A stretch of DNA of 64,000 nt from an uncultured Clostridia bacterium (GCA_947632615.1 CANRPW010000013.1:1-64000); one strand, 5' to 3'; shown: positions 7,854-17,409, counted from the stretch's first letter. The notes: a model not told the origin generated them from the letters alone. Made by a program: numbers and translations.

Positions 7854-8735
7854 TTAATTTGTAAATATCTGTACCCAGTAGGTCGTGCCATTTTTGACTA
7901 CATAGCCTACGCCCAGCTTGCCATAGCTTGAGCTTAATATATTTGCCCTGTGTCCCGATGAATTCATCCATGCATTCATTACTTCTGCGGCTGATCTCTG
8001 ACCTTTTGCTATGTTCTCCCCTGCGGATCTGTAGGAAATGCCAAGGGACTTAAGCATTTGGAAGGGCGTGCCGTATGTAGGCGAGGTGTGGTCGAAATAA
8101 TTTTTGTCTGCCATATCCTGCGCCTTCAGAGTTGCGGCATTTGTAAGGGCGCTGTCAAGTGTAAGAGCCGAAAGCCCCTTGGCTGCCCTTTCTTTATTTA
8201 CTAAGTTTAAAACCTGTATAGCCATTGTGTTTTGTGTCTGATCTTTAGAGGGCTGAGCCTGTGTGGTGGTCTCGGTATGCTTTTCCGTTACCCTCTCTGT
8301 GACTCTTTCTGTGGTAGTCTGGGGTCTTCGGGTAGTCGTTTCTGTGGGTGGTTCGGTAGTTTTTACCGGTCTTTCCGGAGCTTTGGTCGTGGCTTCTGTG
8401 GTTATATTGGGTCTTACGGGAGCCTTCGTTGTCGGCTCTGTCTTCGTGGTCGGCTCCGCCTTTGTGGTGGCTTCGGTGGTTTTTTCACATATATTGTTTC
8501 TCGGGCTGCATACTGTTCTGCCGCATGAGAAATTCAGATTGCCGCATACGCTTCCGAAAAGACGGTTTAAAAGCTGATTTCCACAATTTGTGCCTGTATA
8601 GCTTTGTAAGCTTTCACATTTGTATGTACTGCCGCTGCAGTTTTTTACTATTCCTATTCCGTAAATTGGCTGTGCAAATGCTGTTTGGGCAAAAAGCAGA
8701 GCCGCCGACATTGTAAGGGCTATAAGTTTCTTCAT
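7854..8735 (-). CDS. Secreted CAP/SCP-domain protein with Thr/Pro-rich linker
   Basis: 293 residues. An N-terminal signal peptide (KKLIALTMSAALLFAQTAFA) leads into a cysteine-rich segment (eight Cys between about 33 and 84), a low-complexity linker of TTEATTKAEP-like repeats (about 86-168) and a C-terminal CAP domain (about 172-293) with VNKERAAKGL, NYFDHTSP, SAGENIAKG and SSGHRANILS motifs. CAP proteins of this YkwD-like type are common exported proteins of Clostridia, including in spores; the biochemical role is unsettled. No sortase motif or lipobox is present, so it is probably secreted or loosely wall-bound. The gene has its own ribosome binding site (GGAGGAG). Confidence 0.9.
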   Translation of the reverse strand: MKKLIALTMSAALLFAQTAFAQPIYGIGIVKNCSGSTYKCESLQSYTGTNCGNQLLNRLFGSVCGNLNFSCGRTVCSPRNNICEKTTEATTKAEPTTKTEPTTKAPVRPNITTEATTKAPERPVKTTEPPTETTTRRPQTTTERVTERVTEKHTETTTQAQPSKDQTQNTMAIQVLNLVNKERAAKGLSALTLDSALTNAATLKAQDMADKNYFDHTSPTYGTPFQMLKSLGISYRSAGENIAKGQRSAAEVMNAWMNSSGHRANILSSSYGKLGVGYVVKNGTTYWVQIFTN

Positions 8736-9214
8736 ATTATCTCCTCCTGTTGATTTTTTATATTATCAGGACGTAAATATGTACAAAAAGCTGTTTTCTT
8801 ATTTTTATTACCCGGGTGTTTTATCGTCCTGTAAGCTTATGTTACAATAATATTTCAAAAAATTAAATCATCAATATATGGGATATGGGTAAAATAAAGG
8901 AGGGTGAGTAATATATTAGTTCCAAAACCGCAAAATTTGCTTATTTTCTGCATAATGCAGGTAAATATGGCAACAACACACCAAGGAATAGGCAGATAAA
9001 TATTTTTTGTGAAAGTATTAACGATAATGCCGCAAAAACTAAATTTTTTGAAAAGCTATGACTTTGTTAAAAATTTACCAAAATAGCGGTTTTTAAAGGC
9101 GGAAATATGACAAATCCGTAAAAAATATTTAATTCCAATTATTTTTATTTACTTTTGTGTACAGTCGGTGTATAATAGAAAGCGTAATTTTATAACAGAA
9201 AAGAGGTTAAAAAA
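8736..9214. other. Intergenic region between divergent CAP and crt genes
   Basis: AT-rich, no supported gene. It holds the start signals of both divergent units, including the crt promoter at 9148-9176. A Shine-Dalgarno-like aaaggagggtg near 8897 sits directly against a GTG and leads only to a 31-codon frame, which I do not call. Confidence 0.6.
9148..9176 (+). promoter_or_regulatory. Promoter of the butyryl-CoA operon
   Basis: TTTACT at 9148-9153, 17-bp spacer, perfect TATAAT at 9171-9176. About 38 bp before the crt start codon. Confidence 0.7.
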
Positions 9215-9988
9215 ATGTCAAACATACTTACAGAGATCAAAGACCATGTGGCTATACTGAAAATAAATAGGCCTCAGGCTTTAAACGCTCTTAATGATGA
9301 AGTATTAAGAGATCTGGGAGAAGCATTTAACGAAGCGGAAAAGAACGACGACGTTTATGTAGTTATCATTACAGGTGAAGGCAAGGCTTTTGTTGCGGGC
9401 GCTGATATTGCACAGATGAAGGATTTTGGCGCAGTACAGGGTAAGGCCTTCGGCGTATACGGAAACAATGTATTCCTTTCAATAGAAAATTCCGTTAAGC
9501 CTGTTATCGCTGCTATAAACGGCTTCGCTCTCGGCGGAGGAAACGAGCTTGCTCTTGCTTGTGATATCAGAATAGCATCGGCAAAAGCTAAATTCGGTCA
9601 GCCCGAGGTTGGTCTTGGCATAACTCCCGGTTTTGGCGGAACACAAAGACTTCCCCGCTTGGTAGGCTCAGCAAAGGCTATGGAGCTTATCCTTACAGGT
9701 AAGACAATAAAGGCTGACGAAGCCTTGGCAATAGGTCTTGTAAATAAAGTAGTAGAACCCGAGGCTCTTATGGACGAAGCAATGGCTATGGCACAGGCTA
9801 TATGCGCAAATGCTCAGATCGCTGTAAGACAGTCTAAGGCATGCATCAACAGAGGTCTTCAGACTGATATAGTTACGGGCATTTCATTTGAAGCCGAAGC
9901 CTTCGGACTTTGCTTTGCAACAGAGGATCAGAAGGAAGGCATGACTGCTTTTGTGGAAAAGAGAGATAAAAACTTCAAAAACTGCTGA
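9215..9988 (+). CDS. crt: 3-hydroxybutyryl-CoA dehydratase (crotonase)
   Basis: Converts (S)-3-hydroxybutyryl-CoA to crotonyl-CoA in the butyrate pathway. 257 residues, the normal crotonase length. Oxyanion-hole and active-site regions are clear: GKAFVAGADIAQM, ALGGGNELALACD and GQPEVGLGITPGFGGTQRLP with the two conserved acidic residues. AAGAGG precedes ATG 9215. First gene of a six-gene operon in which each product feeds the next step; 58 nt separate it from hbd. Confidence 0.96.
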   Translation: MSNILTEIKDHVAILKINRPQALNALNDEVLRDLGEAFNEAEKNDDVYVVIITGEGKAFVAGADIAQMKDFGAVQGKAFGVYGNNVFLSIENSVKPVIAAINGFALGGGNELALACDIRIASAKAKFGQPEVGLGITPGFGGTQRLPRLVGSAKAMELILTGKTIKADEALAIGLVNKVVEPEALMDEAMAMAQAICANAQIAVRQSKACINRGLQTDIVTGISFEAEAFGLCFATEDQKEGMTAFVEKRDKNFKNC

Positions 9989-10046
9989 CAGACGGCATTT
10001 TAAAAAGCGGTATATTATAACAATATAATTTTACGGAGGTAAAAAA

Positions 10047-10892
10047 ATGATTAAAAATGTATTTATTATCGGCACAGGACAGATGGGTCTTGATATCGGT
10101 CAGGTTATGGCTAAGGCAGGTCTTAACGTAACATTCAGAGATCTTAACGACGCTATTCTTCAGAATGCTAAGGCAAAGCTTGAAAAGAGCCTTGACAAGC
10201 AGGTTTCCAGAGGAAAGCTCACAGAAGAAGCTAAGGGTGAAGTTTTATCAAGAATAGCTTATACAACAGAGCTTCACGAAGCAAGAAACGCTGACCTCGT
10301 ACTCGAGGCTATAGTTGAGAGCGTTAAAATAAAGAAAGAGCTCTTTGCTTCTCTTGAAGATATCTGCCATAACGACTCTATCTTCGCTACAAACACATCT
10401 TCAATTTCTATTACAGAGATAGCAAGCGCAACAAGAAGACCCGACAAATTTATCGGTATGCACTTCTTCAACCCTGCAACGGTAATGAAGCTTGTTGAGG
10501 TTATAAGAGGACTTAATACTTCAGACGAAACCTTCAATGCAATTTATGAGCTTTCAAAGGCTATTGGCAAGACTCCTGTTGAAGTTAAGGAAGGCCCCGG
10601 CTTTGTAGTAAATAAAATACTCATCCCTATGATAAACGAAGCTATCGTTGTTCTTGAAGAAGGTCTTGCAAGCCCGGCTGACATCGACACAGCTATGCAG
10701 CTTGGATGTAACCACCCAATGGGACCCCTTGCTCTCGGCGATCTTATAGGTCTTGACACCTGCCTTCACATTATGGAGGTTCTTCAGGCAGAAACAGGCG
10801 ATCCTAAATATCGTCCCGCAAAGCTTCTCCGCCAGATGGTAAGAGGCGGCAAGCTCGGCAGAAAGACCGGCGAAGGCTTCTTCAAATATTAA
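10047..10892 (+). CDS. hbd: 3-hydroxybutyryl-CoA dehydrogenase
   Basis: Reduces acetoacetyl-CoA to 3-hydroxybutyryl-CoA with NAD(P)H. 281 residues with the N-terminal Rossmann motif GTGQMGLDIGQV and the catalytic HFFNPATVMKLVEV stretch; C-terminal dimerisation domain ends in GRKTGEGFFKY. GGAGGT lies eight bases before the ATG. Family length and residues are complete. Acts between thiolase and crotonase, both encoded in the same operon. Confidence 0.96.
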   Translation: MIKNVFIIGTGQMGLDIGQVMAKAGLNVTFRDLNDAILQNAKAKLEKSLDKQVSRGKLTEEAKGEVLSRIAYTTELHEARNADLVLEAIVESVKIKKELFASLEDICHNDSIFATNTSSISITEIASATRRPDKFIGMHFFNPATVMKLVEVIRGLNTSDETFNAIYELSKAIGKTPVEVKEGPGFVVNKILIPMINEAIVVLEEGLASPADIDTAMQLGCNHPMGPLALGDLIGLDTCLHIMEVLQAETGDPKYRPAKLLRQMVRGGKLGRKTGEGFFKY

Positions 10893-10926
10893 TTAATGGG
10901 CTTCACTATATAAGGAGGATTTTAAA

Positions 10927-12081
10927 ATGGATTTTAGCTTATCAAAAAAGCATCTTTTAGCAAGAGCGCTTTTTAAAGAGTTTGCAGAAACAGAGGTAAA
11001 GCCATTTGCAACAGAGGTTGACGAAACTGAGGTTTTCCCAAGACATACTGTTGAAAAAATGGCAAAGAGCGGATTTTTAGGAATACCCATTCCTAAGGAA
11101 TACGGCGGACAGGGCTGCGACGCTCTTACTTATGTAATGTGCGTTGAAGAGCTTTCAAAGGTTTGTGCTACAACAGGCGTTATCGTTTCCGCGCATACTT
11201 CTCTCTGCTGCGACCCCATTCTCACATACGGAACAGAAGAACAGAAGCAGAAATATCTCGTACCCCTCGCAAAGGGCGAAAAGCTTGGCGCATTCGGTCT
11301 TACAGAGCCCGGCGCAGGTACTGATGCTCAGGGTATGCAGACAAAGGCTGTTCTTGACGGCGACAACTATGTATTAAACGGCAGCAAAATATTCATTACC
11401 AACGGTAAGGAAGCTGATATTTACATCATATTTGCCGTAACTGATATAGTAACCGATAAGAGAGGCAGAGCAAAGAAAGAAATTTCAGCCTTCATAGTTG
11501 AAAAGGGCACACCCGGCTTTGACTTTGGTACGAAGGAAAAGAAAATGGGTATCAGAGGCTCATCAACTTATGAGCTTATATTCACAGACTGCCGCGTTCC
11601 TAAGGAAAATCTCCTCGGCGTAAAGGGTAAGGGCTTTGGTATGGCTATGCACACTCTTGACGGCGGCAGAATAGGTATTGCTTCTCAGGCTCTTGGTATA
11701 GCTGAGGGCGCTCTTGACCGCACTGTTGAATACGTTAAGGAAAGAAAGCAGTTTGGCAGAGCTATAGGCGCATTCCAGAATACCCAGTTCCAGCTTGCAA
11801 ACCTTGCCACAAATGTTCAGGCAGCTCAGCTTATGGTATATAAAGCAGCTCAGGCTAAGTCAACTCAGAAGAGATATACGGTTGAGGCAGCTATGGCTAA
11901 GCTTTTTGCCGCAGAGGTAGCTATGGACGTAACTACAAAGTGCGTACAGCTTCACGGCGGTTATGGCTATACAAGAGAATATGAAGTTGAAAGAATGATG
12001 AGAGATGCTAAGATCACTGAGATCTACGAAGGAACATCAGAGGTTCAGCGTATGGTAATCTCAGGAGATCTTTTATCATAA
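10927..12081 (+). CDS. bcd: Butyryl-CoA dehydrogenase (acyl-CoA dehydrogenase family)
   Basis: FAD enzyme reducing crotonyl-CoA to butyryl-CoA. 384 residues. Signatures visible: GAFGLTEPGAGTDA, the FAD-binding helix region QFGRAIGAFQNTQFQ and the C-terminal IYEGTSEVQRM with the catalytic glutamate. Adjacent etfB and etfA supply the electron-transfer flavoprotein, so the complex is probably the flavin-bifurcating Bcd-Etf of Clostridia that couples crotonyl-CoA reduction to ferredoxin reduction; the bifurcation is inferred from the gene set. Confidence 0.95.
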   Translation: MDFSLSKKHLLARALFKEFAETEVKPFATEVDETEVFPRHTVEKMAKSGFLGIPIPKEYGGQGCDALTYVMCVEELSKVCATTGVIVSAHTSLCCDPILTYGTEEQKQKYLVPLAKGEKLGAFGLTEPGAGTDAQGMQTKAVLDGDNYVLNGSKIFITNGKEADIYIIFAVTDIVTDKRGRAKKEISAFIVEKGTPGFDFGTKEKKMGIRGSSTYELIFTDCRVPKENLLGVKGKGFGMAMHTLDGGRIGIASQALGIAEGALDRTVEYVKERKQFGRAIGAFQNTQFQLANLATNVQAAQLMVYKAAQAKSTQKRYTVEAAMAKLFAAEVAMDVTTKCVQLHGGYGYTREYEVERMMRDAKITEIYEGTSEVQRMVISGDLLS

Positions 12082-12102
12082 TTTGTGGGAGGAACGCTTA
12101 AA

Positions 12103-12885
12103 ATGAAAATCATAGTTTGTATTAAACAAGTACCCGACACAAAGGGCGGCGTTAAATTCAAGCCCGACGGTACACTTGACAGAGGAGCAATGCTTTCCAT
12201 TATGAACCCTGACGACAAGGCAGGTCTTGAAGCAGCTCTTACACTTAAAGATAAATACGGAGCAGAGGTTACTGTTCTTTCAATGGGACTTCCCAAGGCA
12301 GAGGACGTACTCAGAGAAGCCCTCGCTATGGGCGCTGACAAGGCTATTCTTGTAACAGACAGAGTGCTTGGCGGAGCTGACACATGGGCAACCTCTACTA
12401 CTATTGCAGGCGCAATAAGAAATCTTGACTACGACCTTATCATCACAGGACGTCAGGCTATAGACGGCGACACCGCACAGGTTGGTCCTCAGATATCCGA
12501 GCACCTCAATATTCCTGTAATATCATATGCCCAGAAAATAGAAGTTGAAGGCGACTATGTTATAGTAGAAAGACAGTTTGACGACAGATATCATGTATTA
12601 AAGGCAAAAATGCCTTGTCTTATAACAGCGCTTTCAGAGCTTAACAAGCCCCGTTATATGACTCCCGGCGGAATTTTTGATGCTTATGATGCAGAGATCA
12701 CACAGTGGGGCAGAGCAGACCTTAAGGACGTTGACGACAGCAACTTAGGTCTTTCAGGCTCTCCTACAAAGATAGCAAAGGCTTCCGATAAGGTAAGAAA
12801 GGGCGCAGGTGAAAAGGTCGTTCTTGATGCTGAGGAGTCTGTAAAGTATATTATGGATAAGCTTAATGAAAAGCATATTATTTAA
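12103..12885 (+). CDS. etfB: Electron transfer flavoprotein subunit beta
   Basis: 260 residues starting KIIVCIKQVPDT, the typical beta-subunit N-terminus. Contains LIITGRQAIDGDTAQVGP and a C-terminal arm. ATG 12103 lies seven bases after GGGAGGAACG; the in-frame GTG at 12085 is part of that site. Forms a heterodimer with the etfA product and passes electrons between NADH, ferredoxin and Bcd. Only 21 nt separate it from bcd. Confidence 0.95.
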   Translation: MKIIVCIKQVPDTKGGVKFKPDGTLDRGAMLSIMNPDDKAGLEAALTLKDKYGAEVTVLSMGLPKAEDVLREALAMGADKAILVTDRVLGGADTWATSTTIAGAIRNLDYDLIITGRQAIDGDTAQVGPQISEHLNIPVISYAQKIEVEGDYVIVERQFDDRYHVLKAKMPCLITALSELNKPRYMTPGGIFDAYDAEITQWGRADLKDVDDSNLGLSGSPTKIAKASDKVRKGAGEKVVLDAEESVKYIMDKLNEKHII

Positions 12886-12903
12886 AGGAAAAGGGTGAAT
12901 AAA

Positions 12904-13917
12904 ATGGATCTTAACGATTACAAGGGCGTATTTATATTTGCCCAGCAGGTAGATAATAAAATAGACAATATAGCATACGAGCTTATAGGCAAGGGCAAAG
13001 AACTTGCCGCTGCTTTAAACACAACGGTAACAGCTGTTTTGGCAGGCTATAAAGTAAAGGACCTTGCCGACAGTCTTGCCGAATATGGAGCAGACAGAGT
13101 AATAGTAGTAGACGACCCCGCTCTTGAGGTTTATATGACAGAGCCTTATACACACGCTATAGCTTCGGTTATCAACGAATTTAAGCCTGAAATAATGCTT
13201 GTAGGCGCAACGGCTATAGGTCGTGACTTAGGCCCAAGAGTATCTGCAAGAGTAGCTACAGGTCTTACGGCTGACTGTACCTTCCTTGAAATTGGTACAT
13301 TCCACGAAAAGGAAAACCAGCTTCTTATGACAAGACCTGCTTTCGGCGGAAACACTATTGCAACTATCGCTTGCCCCGACAACAGACCTCAGATGGCAAC
13401 CGTTCGTCCCGGCGTTATGCAGAAGCTTGACCCAACCCCGGGGGCAAAGGCTGAGGTTGTTGAATATAACCCGGGCTTTACACCCGATCATAAGTATGTT
13501 GAAATACTTAAGGTAGTTAAAGAGGTTGCTAATGTTGCTGACATTATGGATGCAAAAATTCTTGTATCAGGCGGCAGAGGAATGGGCAGCCCGGAAAACT
13601 TCAAAATGCTTGAAGAGCTTGCTGATGCACTCGGCGGTATGGTAAGCTGTTCTCGTGCCTGTGTAGATGCAGGCTGGATGCCTAAGGCTATGCAGGTAGG
13701 TCAGACAGGTAAAACAGTAAGACCCAACTTATATATTGCCTGCGGTATTTCAGGCGCTATTCAGCACCTTGCAGGTATGGAAGAATCTGACGTTATTATA
13801 GCCATCAATAAGGACGAAACAGCGCCTATATTCGACGTTGCCGACTACGGTATCGTAGGAGATGTTAAGGCTATCGTTCCTAAGCTTACAGAGGCTATTA
13901 AAAATTCAAAAGCTTAA
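12904..13917 (+). CDS. etfA: Electron transfer flavoprotein subunit alpha
   Basis: 337 residues from ATG 12904, with AAGGAAAAGGG eight bases upstream; a GTG at 12895 overlaps that site. The FAD-binding C-terminal half carries [44 protein letters not shown] and [11 protein letters not shown], all diagnostic. Partner of EtfB. The N-terminal part (about 190 residues) is a plain alpha-subunit domain; no extra ferredoxin domain is fused. Confidence 0.95.
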   Translation: MDLNDYKGVFIFAQQVDNKIDNIAYELIGKGKELAAALNTTVTAVLAGYKVKDLADSLAEYGADRVIVVDDPALEVYMTEPYTHAIASVINEFKPEIMLVGATAIGRDLGPRVSARVATGLTADCTFLEIGTFHEKENQLLMTRPAFGGNTIATIACPDNRPQMATVRPGVMQKLDPTPGAKAEVVEYNPGFTPDHKYVEILKVVKEVANVADIMDAKILVSGGRGMGSPENFKMLEELADALGGMVSCSRACVDAGWMPKAMQVGQTGKTVRPNLYIACGISGAIQHLAGMEESDVIIAINKDETAPIFDVADYGIVGDVKAIVPKLTEAIKNSKA

Positions 13918-13930
13918 CGGAGGTAAAATT

Positions 13931-15112
13931 ATGAAGGATTTATATATTGTAAACTGTTGTCGTACAGCTATTGGCACATTCGGCGGCTCTCTCAGCAAAA
14001 CTCCCTCACCTGTACTTGGTTCAATAGTAATCAAGGAAGCTCTTAAGCGTGCAGGCGTAAAGCCCGAATGGGTTGACGAGGTTTATTTTGGCTGTATACT
14101 TACGGCTGCTTTGGGACAGAATCCCGCAAGACAGGCATCTCTCGGTGCAGGTCTTTCAATAGAAACTCCTGCCACAACGATCGGTATGGTTTGCGGTTCA
14201 GGCATGAAGGCTGTTGTTGAAGGCGCAAGAACAATTCTTGCCGGCGATGCTGACATAGTTGTTACAGGCGGAACAGAAAATATGTCAATGGCGCCTTATG
14301 CTATTCCTACCGCACGTTACGGTGCAAGAATGTTCAATACAAATATGGTCGACACCATGGTAAACGACGGTCTTTGGGACGTTTTCAACAACTACCACAT
14401 GGGTATTACAGCTGAGAACGTAGCAGATCAGTGGGGTATAACAAGAGAGGAACTTGATGAGTTTGCTCTTGCATCTCAGGAAAAGGCTGCCGCTGCTATA
14501 GCAGCAGGCAGATTTGAAGACGAGATCGTTCCCGTACCTGTAAAGGTAAAGAAGGAAACAGTCGAATTCAAGGTTGACGAGCATCCCCGTCAGACATCTC
14601 TCGAAAAGCTTGCCAAGCTTCGTCCTGCATTTAAGCCCGACGGGGGCAAGGTAACAGCAGGTAATGCCTCAGGTATAAATGACGGTGCAGCAGCTTTAGT
14701 CCTTGCTTCAGGCGAAGCAGTAGAGAAGTATGGTCTTAAGCCAATGGCTAAGCTTATCGGCTGGGGACAGGCAGGCGTAGACCCCTCTATCATGGGTGTA
14801 GGCCCTGTAGGCGCATCAAAGAATGCTCTTAAGAAGGCAGGTCTTACAGTAGAGGATATGGACCTTATCGAAGCTAACGAAGCATTTGCAGCTCAGTCCG
14901 TTGCCGTAGCTCGCGAACTTAAGTTTGATATGAGCAAGGTAAACGTAAACGGCGGCGCTATCGCTCTCGGTCACCCCGTTGGCGCATCAGGCGCAAGAAT
15001 AATAGTTACTCTTCTTCACGAAATGCAGAAGAGAGATGAGGCTAAGAAGGGTCTTGCAACTCTCTGCATCGGCGGCGGTATGGGTATCGCTACCGTATTT
15101 GAAAAGTGCTGA
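13931..15112 (+). CDS. thlA: Acetyl-CoA C-acetyltransferase (thiolase)
   Basis: Condenses two acetyl-CoA to acetoacetyl-CoA, the entry step of the butyrate pathway. 393 residues. The active-site triad is present: Cys88 in [11 protein letters not shown], His348 in [13 protein letters not shown] and Cys379 in [13 protein letters not shown] 13931 follows CGGAGGT, 13 nt after the etfA stop; a longer frame from 13862 lies inside etfA. Last gene of the operon; the palindrome element at 15.2 kb follows and probably ends the transcript. Confidence 0.96.
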   Translation: MKDLYIVNCCRTAIGTFGGSLSKTPSPVLGSIVIKEALKRAGVKPEWVDEVYFGCILTAALGQNPARQASLGAGLSIETPATTIGMVCGSGMKAVVEGARTILAGDADIVVTGGTENMSMAPYAIPTARYGARMFNTNMVDTMVNDGLWDVFNNYHMGITAENVADQWGITREELDEFALASQEKAAAAIAAGRFEDEIVPVPVKVKKETVEFKVDEHPRQTSLEKLAKLRPAFKPDGGKVTAGNASGINDGAAALVLASGEAVEKYGLKPMAKLIGWGQAGVDPSIMGVGPVGASKNALKKAGLTVEDMDLIEANEAFAAQSVAVARELKFDMSKVNVNGGAIALGHPVGASGARIIVTLLHEMQKRDEAKKGLATLCIGGGMGIATVFEKC

Positions 15113-15134
15113 TTTGTAAATTAAATTTTATGTG

Positions 15135-15284
15135 TTGCCCCACCTTACGTGCCGTCGTAAAGACGGCAACTACAGGCGGATCCGCAGGGGGCAGGGCAAG
15201 ACAAAAAAAGACAGCGACTTCATCCGAAGTCGCTGTCTTTTTTTGTCTTGCCCTGCCCCCTGCTAAAGCTGGTCGGTTACCCGG
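15135..15284. repeat. Long-palindrome element 2 (38-bp perfect arms)
   Basis: Starts ttgccccacc, then a small hairpin (gccgtc / gacggc, 15151-15168), then a perfect palindrome with arms 15184-15221 and 15226-15263 around an ATCC loop, and ends with gctggtcggtt. The inner 19 bp of each arm form a stem flanked by an A7 and a T7 tract, that is, a textbook bidirectional terminator enclosed in GC-rich outer arms. It lies between convergent thlA and the ANTAR gene and touches the ANTAR stop codon. Confidence 0.88.
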
Positions 15285-15821
15285 TCAGTTTAATATAAGG
15301 CGGGCTATTGTTATCATCTTTTCGCCCGAATTCATACTTTTTGTCTGCATATAGCGGTGTGCCTGTTCCTCCGTCATATGATATTTGTGTATAAGCAGAG
15401 CCTTTGCCTGTTGGATGATCAATTCTTCATCGGGCGTGCGGAATTGATTGTGAACAAGGGCGCCGTGATTATCAAGGTTTATAAGCATAGTCACGGAATA
15501 TATAAGATCGTTTCTGTCAAGAGGTACAGAAAGCTTGAATACGCCTTGGTTTGGCAAATCGTCAAGGGCATCCATAGTGCCTATTGCAACTATATGGAAG
15601 TATGACGGTATGTAATCTAAAATGTCAAAAAGCACAGTATCCTTAAGCTTTGTTTCGCAGAGTATAACGCCGCTTTCGTAGCTCATTATTTTTGAAAGCA
15701 GCTCATTACTTGATGTTGCGGTAAAGTTGGGATGAATGCCGCTCATTTTTAGCATAGCAACTACCTTTTGGCATAATTTTTCGCTGTGAAAAGCAACAAA
15801 TACGTTGCTGGTTAAATTCAT
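15285..15821 (-). CDS. ANTAR-domain response regulator (antiterminator)
   Basis: 178 residues: an N-terminal receiver-like domain (1-115, lacking a clear phospho-acceptor aspartate context) and a C-terminal ANTAR RNA-binding domain (about 122-178) with ELIIQQAKALLIHKYHM, TEEQAHRYMQTKSM and IARLILN. ANTAR proteins bind paired RNA hairpins and prevent termination. The gene follows glnA on the same strand, as in clostridial glnA-nitR pairs, and the glnA leader holds a terminator hairpin (17356-17399). It also has its own consensus promoter. Role in nitrogen control is inferred from this pairing. Confidence 0.9.
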   Translation of the reverse strand: MNLTSNVFVAFHSEKLCQKVVAMLKMSGIHPNFTATSSNELLSKIMSYESGVILCETKLKDTVLFDILDYIPSYFHIVAIGTMDALDDLPNQGVFKLSVPLDRNDLIYSVTMLINLDNHGALVHNQFRTPDEELIIQQAKALLIHKYHMTEEQAHRYMQTKSMNSGEKMITIARLILN

Positions 15822-15869
15822 AGTTCATCACCCTAACTTCTAAATTTATATTTGACAATAATTGACAAT

Positions 15870-15898
15870 ATTATACTCCCAATATATTTTTTTGTCAA
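15870..15898 (-). promoter_or_regulatory. Promoter of the ANTAR gene
   Basis: On the minus strand TTGACA (15898-15893), 17-bp spacer, TATAAT (15875-15870): fully consensus. Downstream the leader holds a direct repeat attgtcaattattgtcaa. The gene can thus be transcribed independently of glnA. Confidence 0.85.
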
Positions 15899-15904
15899 TC
15901 AGAA

Positions 15905-15941
15905 AAAATGCCAAAAATCCCGTCTCGGTATGGGACGGGAT
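15905..15941 (-). terminator. Terminator of glnA
   Basis: ATCCCGTC/GACGGGAT stem on the minus strand, followed by TTTTTGGCATTTTTT. It lies 30 nt after the glnA stop and upstream of the ANTAR promoter. Confidence 0.8.
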
Positions 15942-15970
15942 CTAAGAACATAATGCGTATAACGCTTATA

Positions 15971-17323
15971 TCAATAGGTAAAGAGATAATTCTTGATCTC
16001 CCATCTGGAAACGCTCATTCTGTAAGCATCCCACTCAGCCTTCTTCATTCTCTTAAAGCAATCGTATGCGTGTTCGCCAAGAACTTCTCTTACAAGAGGA
16101 TCTTTATCCATTGCTTTAACAGCTTCTTCAAGACTGCCGGGAAGGCTGTCTACGCCGAGAGCATCTCTTTCCTTCTGTGTTGATGTAAAGAGGTTGATAT
16201 CAACCGAATCTCTTATCTTCATACCCTTTTCAATACCGTCAAGACCTGCAGCTATACAGCAAGCAAGGCAAAGGTAGGGGTTGGTTGATGGGTCGGGGCT
16301 TCTGAGCTCGCATCTTGTACCCATTCCTCTTGAAGCGGGAATACGGATTATATCGGAACGGTTTGAAGCAGACCATGCTATATAGCAAGGAGCTTCATAA
16401 CCGGGAACAAGTCTTTTATATGAGTTTACAAGAGGATTTGTAATGGCTGTAATGCCCTTTACGTGGCTGAGAACGCCCTCGATGTAGCTGTAGGCTGTCT
16501 TTGAAAGCTGAAGTCCGTTAGGATCTTCAGGATCGAAGAATGCGTTTACTGTGTTGCCGTTTTCGTCCTTCTTGAAAAGTGACATATTTGTGTGCATACC
16601 TGAACCGTTTATGCCCTGCTTTGGCTTAGGCATAAATGTGGCATGAAGGCCGTACTTTCTTGCAATAGTCTTAACGACTGTTCTGAATGTAACAACGTAG
16701 TCGGCTGTGGTTACGGCATCTTCATATTTGAAGTCGATCTCGTGCTGACCGGGAGCAACCTCGTGGTGAGATGCTTCGATGGTATAGCCCATTTTTTCAA
16801 GAGTAAGACAGATTTCTCTTCTACAGTCAACAGCTGAATCTATGGGAGCTAAATCGAAATAGCCTGCTGTGTCGCCGACTTTTTCTGTAGGATATCCGTT
16901 TTCGTCTGTATGGAAAAGGAAAAATTCACATTCGTTTCCTATGTTTACGGTGTAGCCCATATCGGCAGCTCTTTTAACTACTCTCTTAAGAATTCCTCTT
17001 GGGTCGCCGTCAAATGGCTGTCCGTCCGGAGTGTATACATCGCAGATAAATCTTGCTACCTTGCCATGCTGTGGTCTCCATGGGAAGATAGTAAATGTGT
17101 CGAGGTCGGGCTTGAGGTACATATCCGACTCGTCGATCTTAACGAAGCCTTCAATAGAAGAGCCGTCAAACATCATGCCGTCTTCAAGAATACTCTCAAG
17201 TGATGAGCGAAGTACCGCTACATTCTTTGGCTGACCTGCAATATCAATAAACTGAAGTCTTATAAACTTAACGTCTTCTTCATCAACCATTCTGATAATG
17301 TCTTCTTTGCTGTATTTTGCCAT
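15971..17323 (-). CDS. glnA: Glutamine synthetase, type I
   Basis: Forms glutamine from glutamate, ammonia and ATP. 450 residues from ATG 17323, with AAAGGAG eight bases upstream (an in-frame extension to 17353 precedes that site). Conserved regions: FDGSSIEGF, NECEFFLF, GSGMHTNMSLF, NPLVNSYKRLVPGYEAP, RIPASRGMGTR and ELRSPDPSTNPYL. Length fits the GSI-alpha class of Gram-positives; the adenylylation-site region of GSI-beta enzymes is absent. Preceded by a consensus promoter and an immediate hairpin terminator, and followed by an ANTAR antiterminator gene. Confidence 0.97.
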   Translation of the reverse strand: MAKYSKEDIIRMVDEEDVKFIRLQFIDIAGQPKNVAVLRSSLESILEDGMMFDGSSIEGFVKIDESDMYLKPDLDTFTIFPWRPQHGKVARFICDVYTPDGQPFDGDPRGILKRVVKRAADMGYTVNIGNECEFFLFHTDENGYPTEKVGDTAGYFDLAPIDSAVDCRREICLTLEKMGYTIEASHHEVAPGQHEIDFKYEDAVTTADYVVTFRTVVKTIARKYGLHATFMPKPKQGINGSGMHTNMSLFKKDENGNTVNAFFDPEDPNGLQLSKTAYSYIEGVLSHVKGITAITNPLVNSYKRLVPGYEAPCYIAWSASNRSDIIRIPASRGMGTRCELRSPDPSTNPYLCLACCIAAGLDGIEKGMKIRDSVDINLFTSTQKERDALGVDSLPGSLEEAVKAMDKDPLVREVLGEHAYDCFKRMKKAEWDAYRMSVSRWEIKNYLFTY

Positions 17324-17355
17324 TATAGTTATCTCCTTTCCGTCATAACGCAAAA

Positions 17356-17399
17356 TTAAAAAAAGGACGAGCGCATCGCCTGCCGATGTATTCGTCCTT
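17356..17399 (-). promoter_or_regulatory. glnA leader attenuator (terminator hairpin)
   Basis: On the minus strand AAGGACGA ... TCGTCCTT encloses an inner CATCG/CGATG hairpin and is followed by a run of T residues. The stem begins only a few bases after the predicted transcription start, so most transcripts would stop before glnA unless antitermination occurs. The adjacent ANTAR gene is the natural candidate antiterminator. The inner loop (GCAGG) is not a clean A1/G4 hexaloop, so direct ANTAR binding is uncertain. Confidence 0.75.
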
Positions 17400-17409
17400 G
17401 ATTAGTTAC

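Noticed and set aside
8232-8577. Plus-strand frames over the CAP protein linker
   Set aside because: They are shadows of the Thr/Pro repeat region in the opposite strand; the minus-strand gene has signal peptide and CAP domain.
8897-9004. Small 31-codon frame after aaaggagggtg
   Set aside because: The ribosome binding site touches the GTG with no spacing and the peptide resembles nothing known to me.
13862-13930. N-terminal extension of thiolase
   Set aside because: It lies inside etfA and precedes the ribosome binding site; the family N-terminus starts at ATG 13931.
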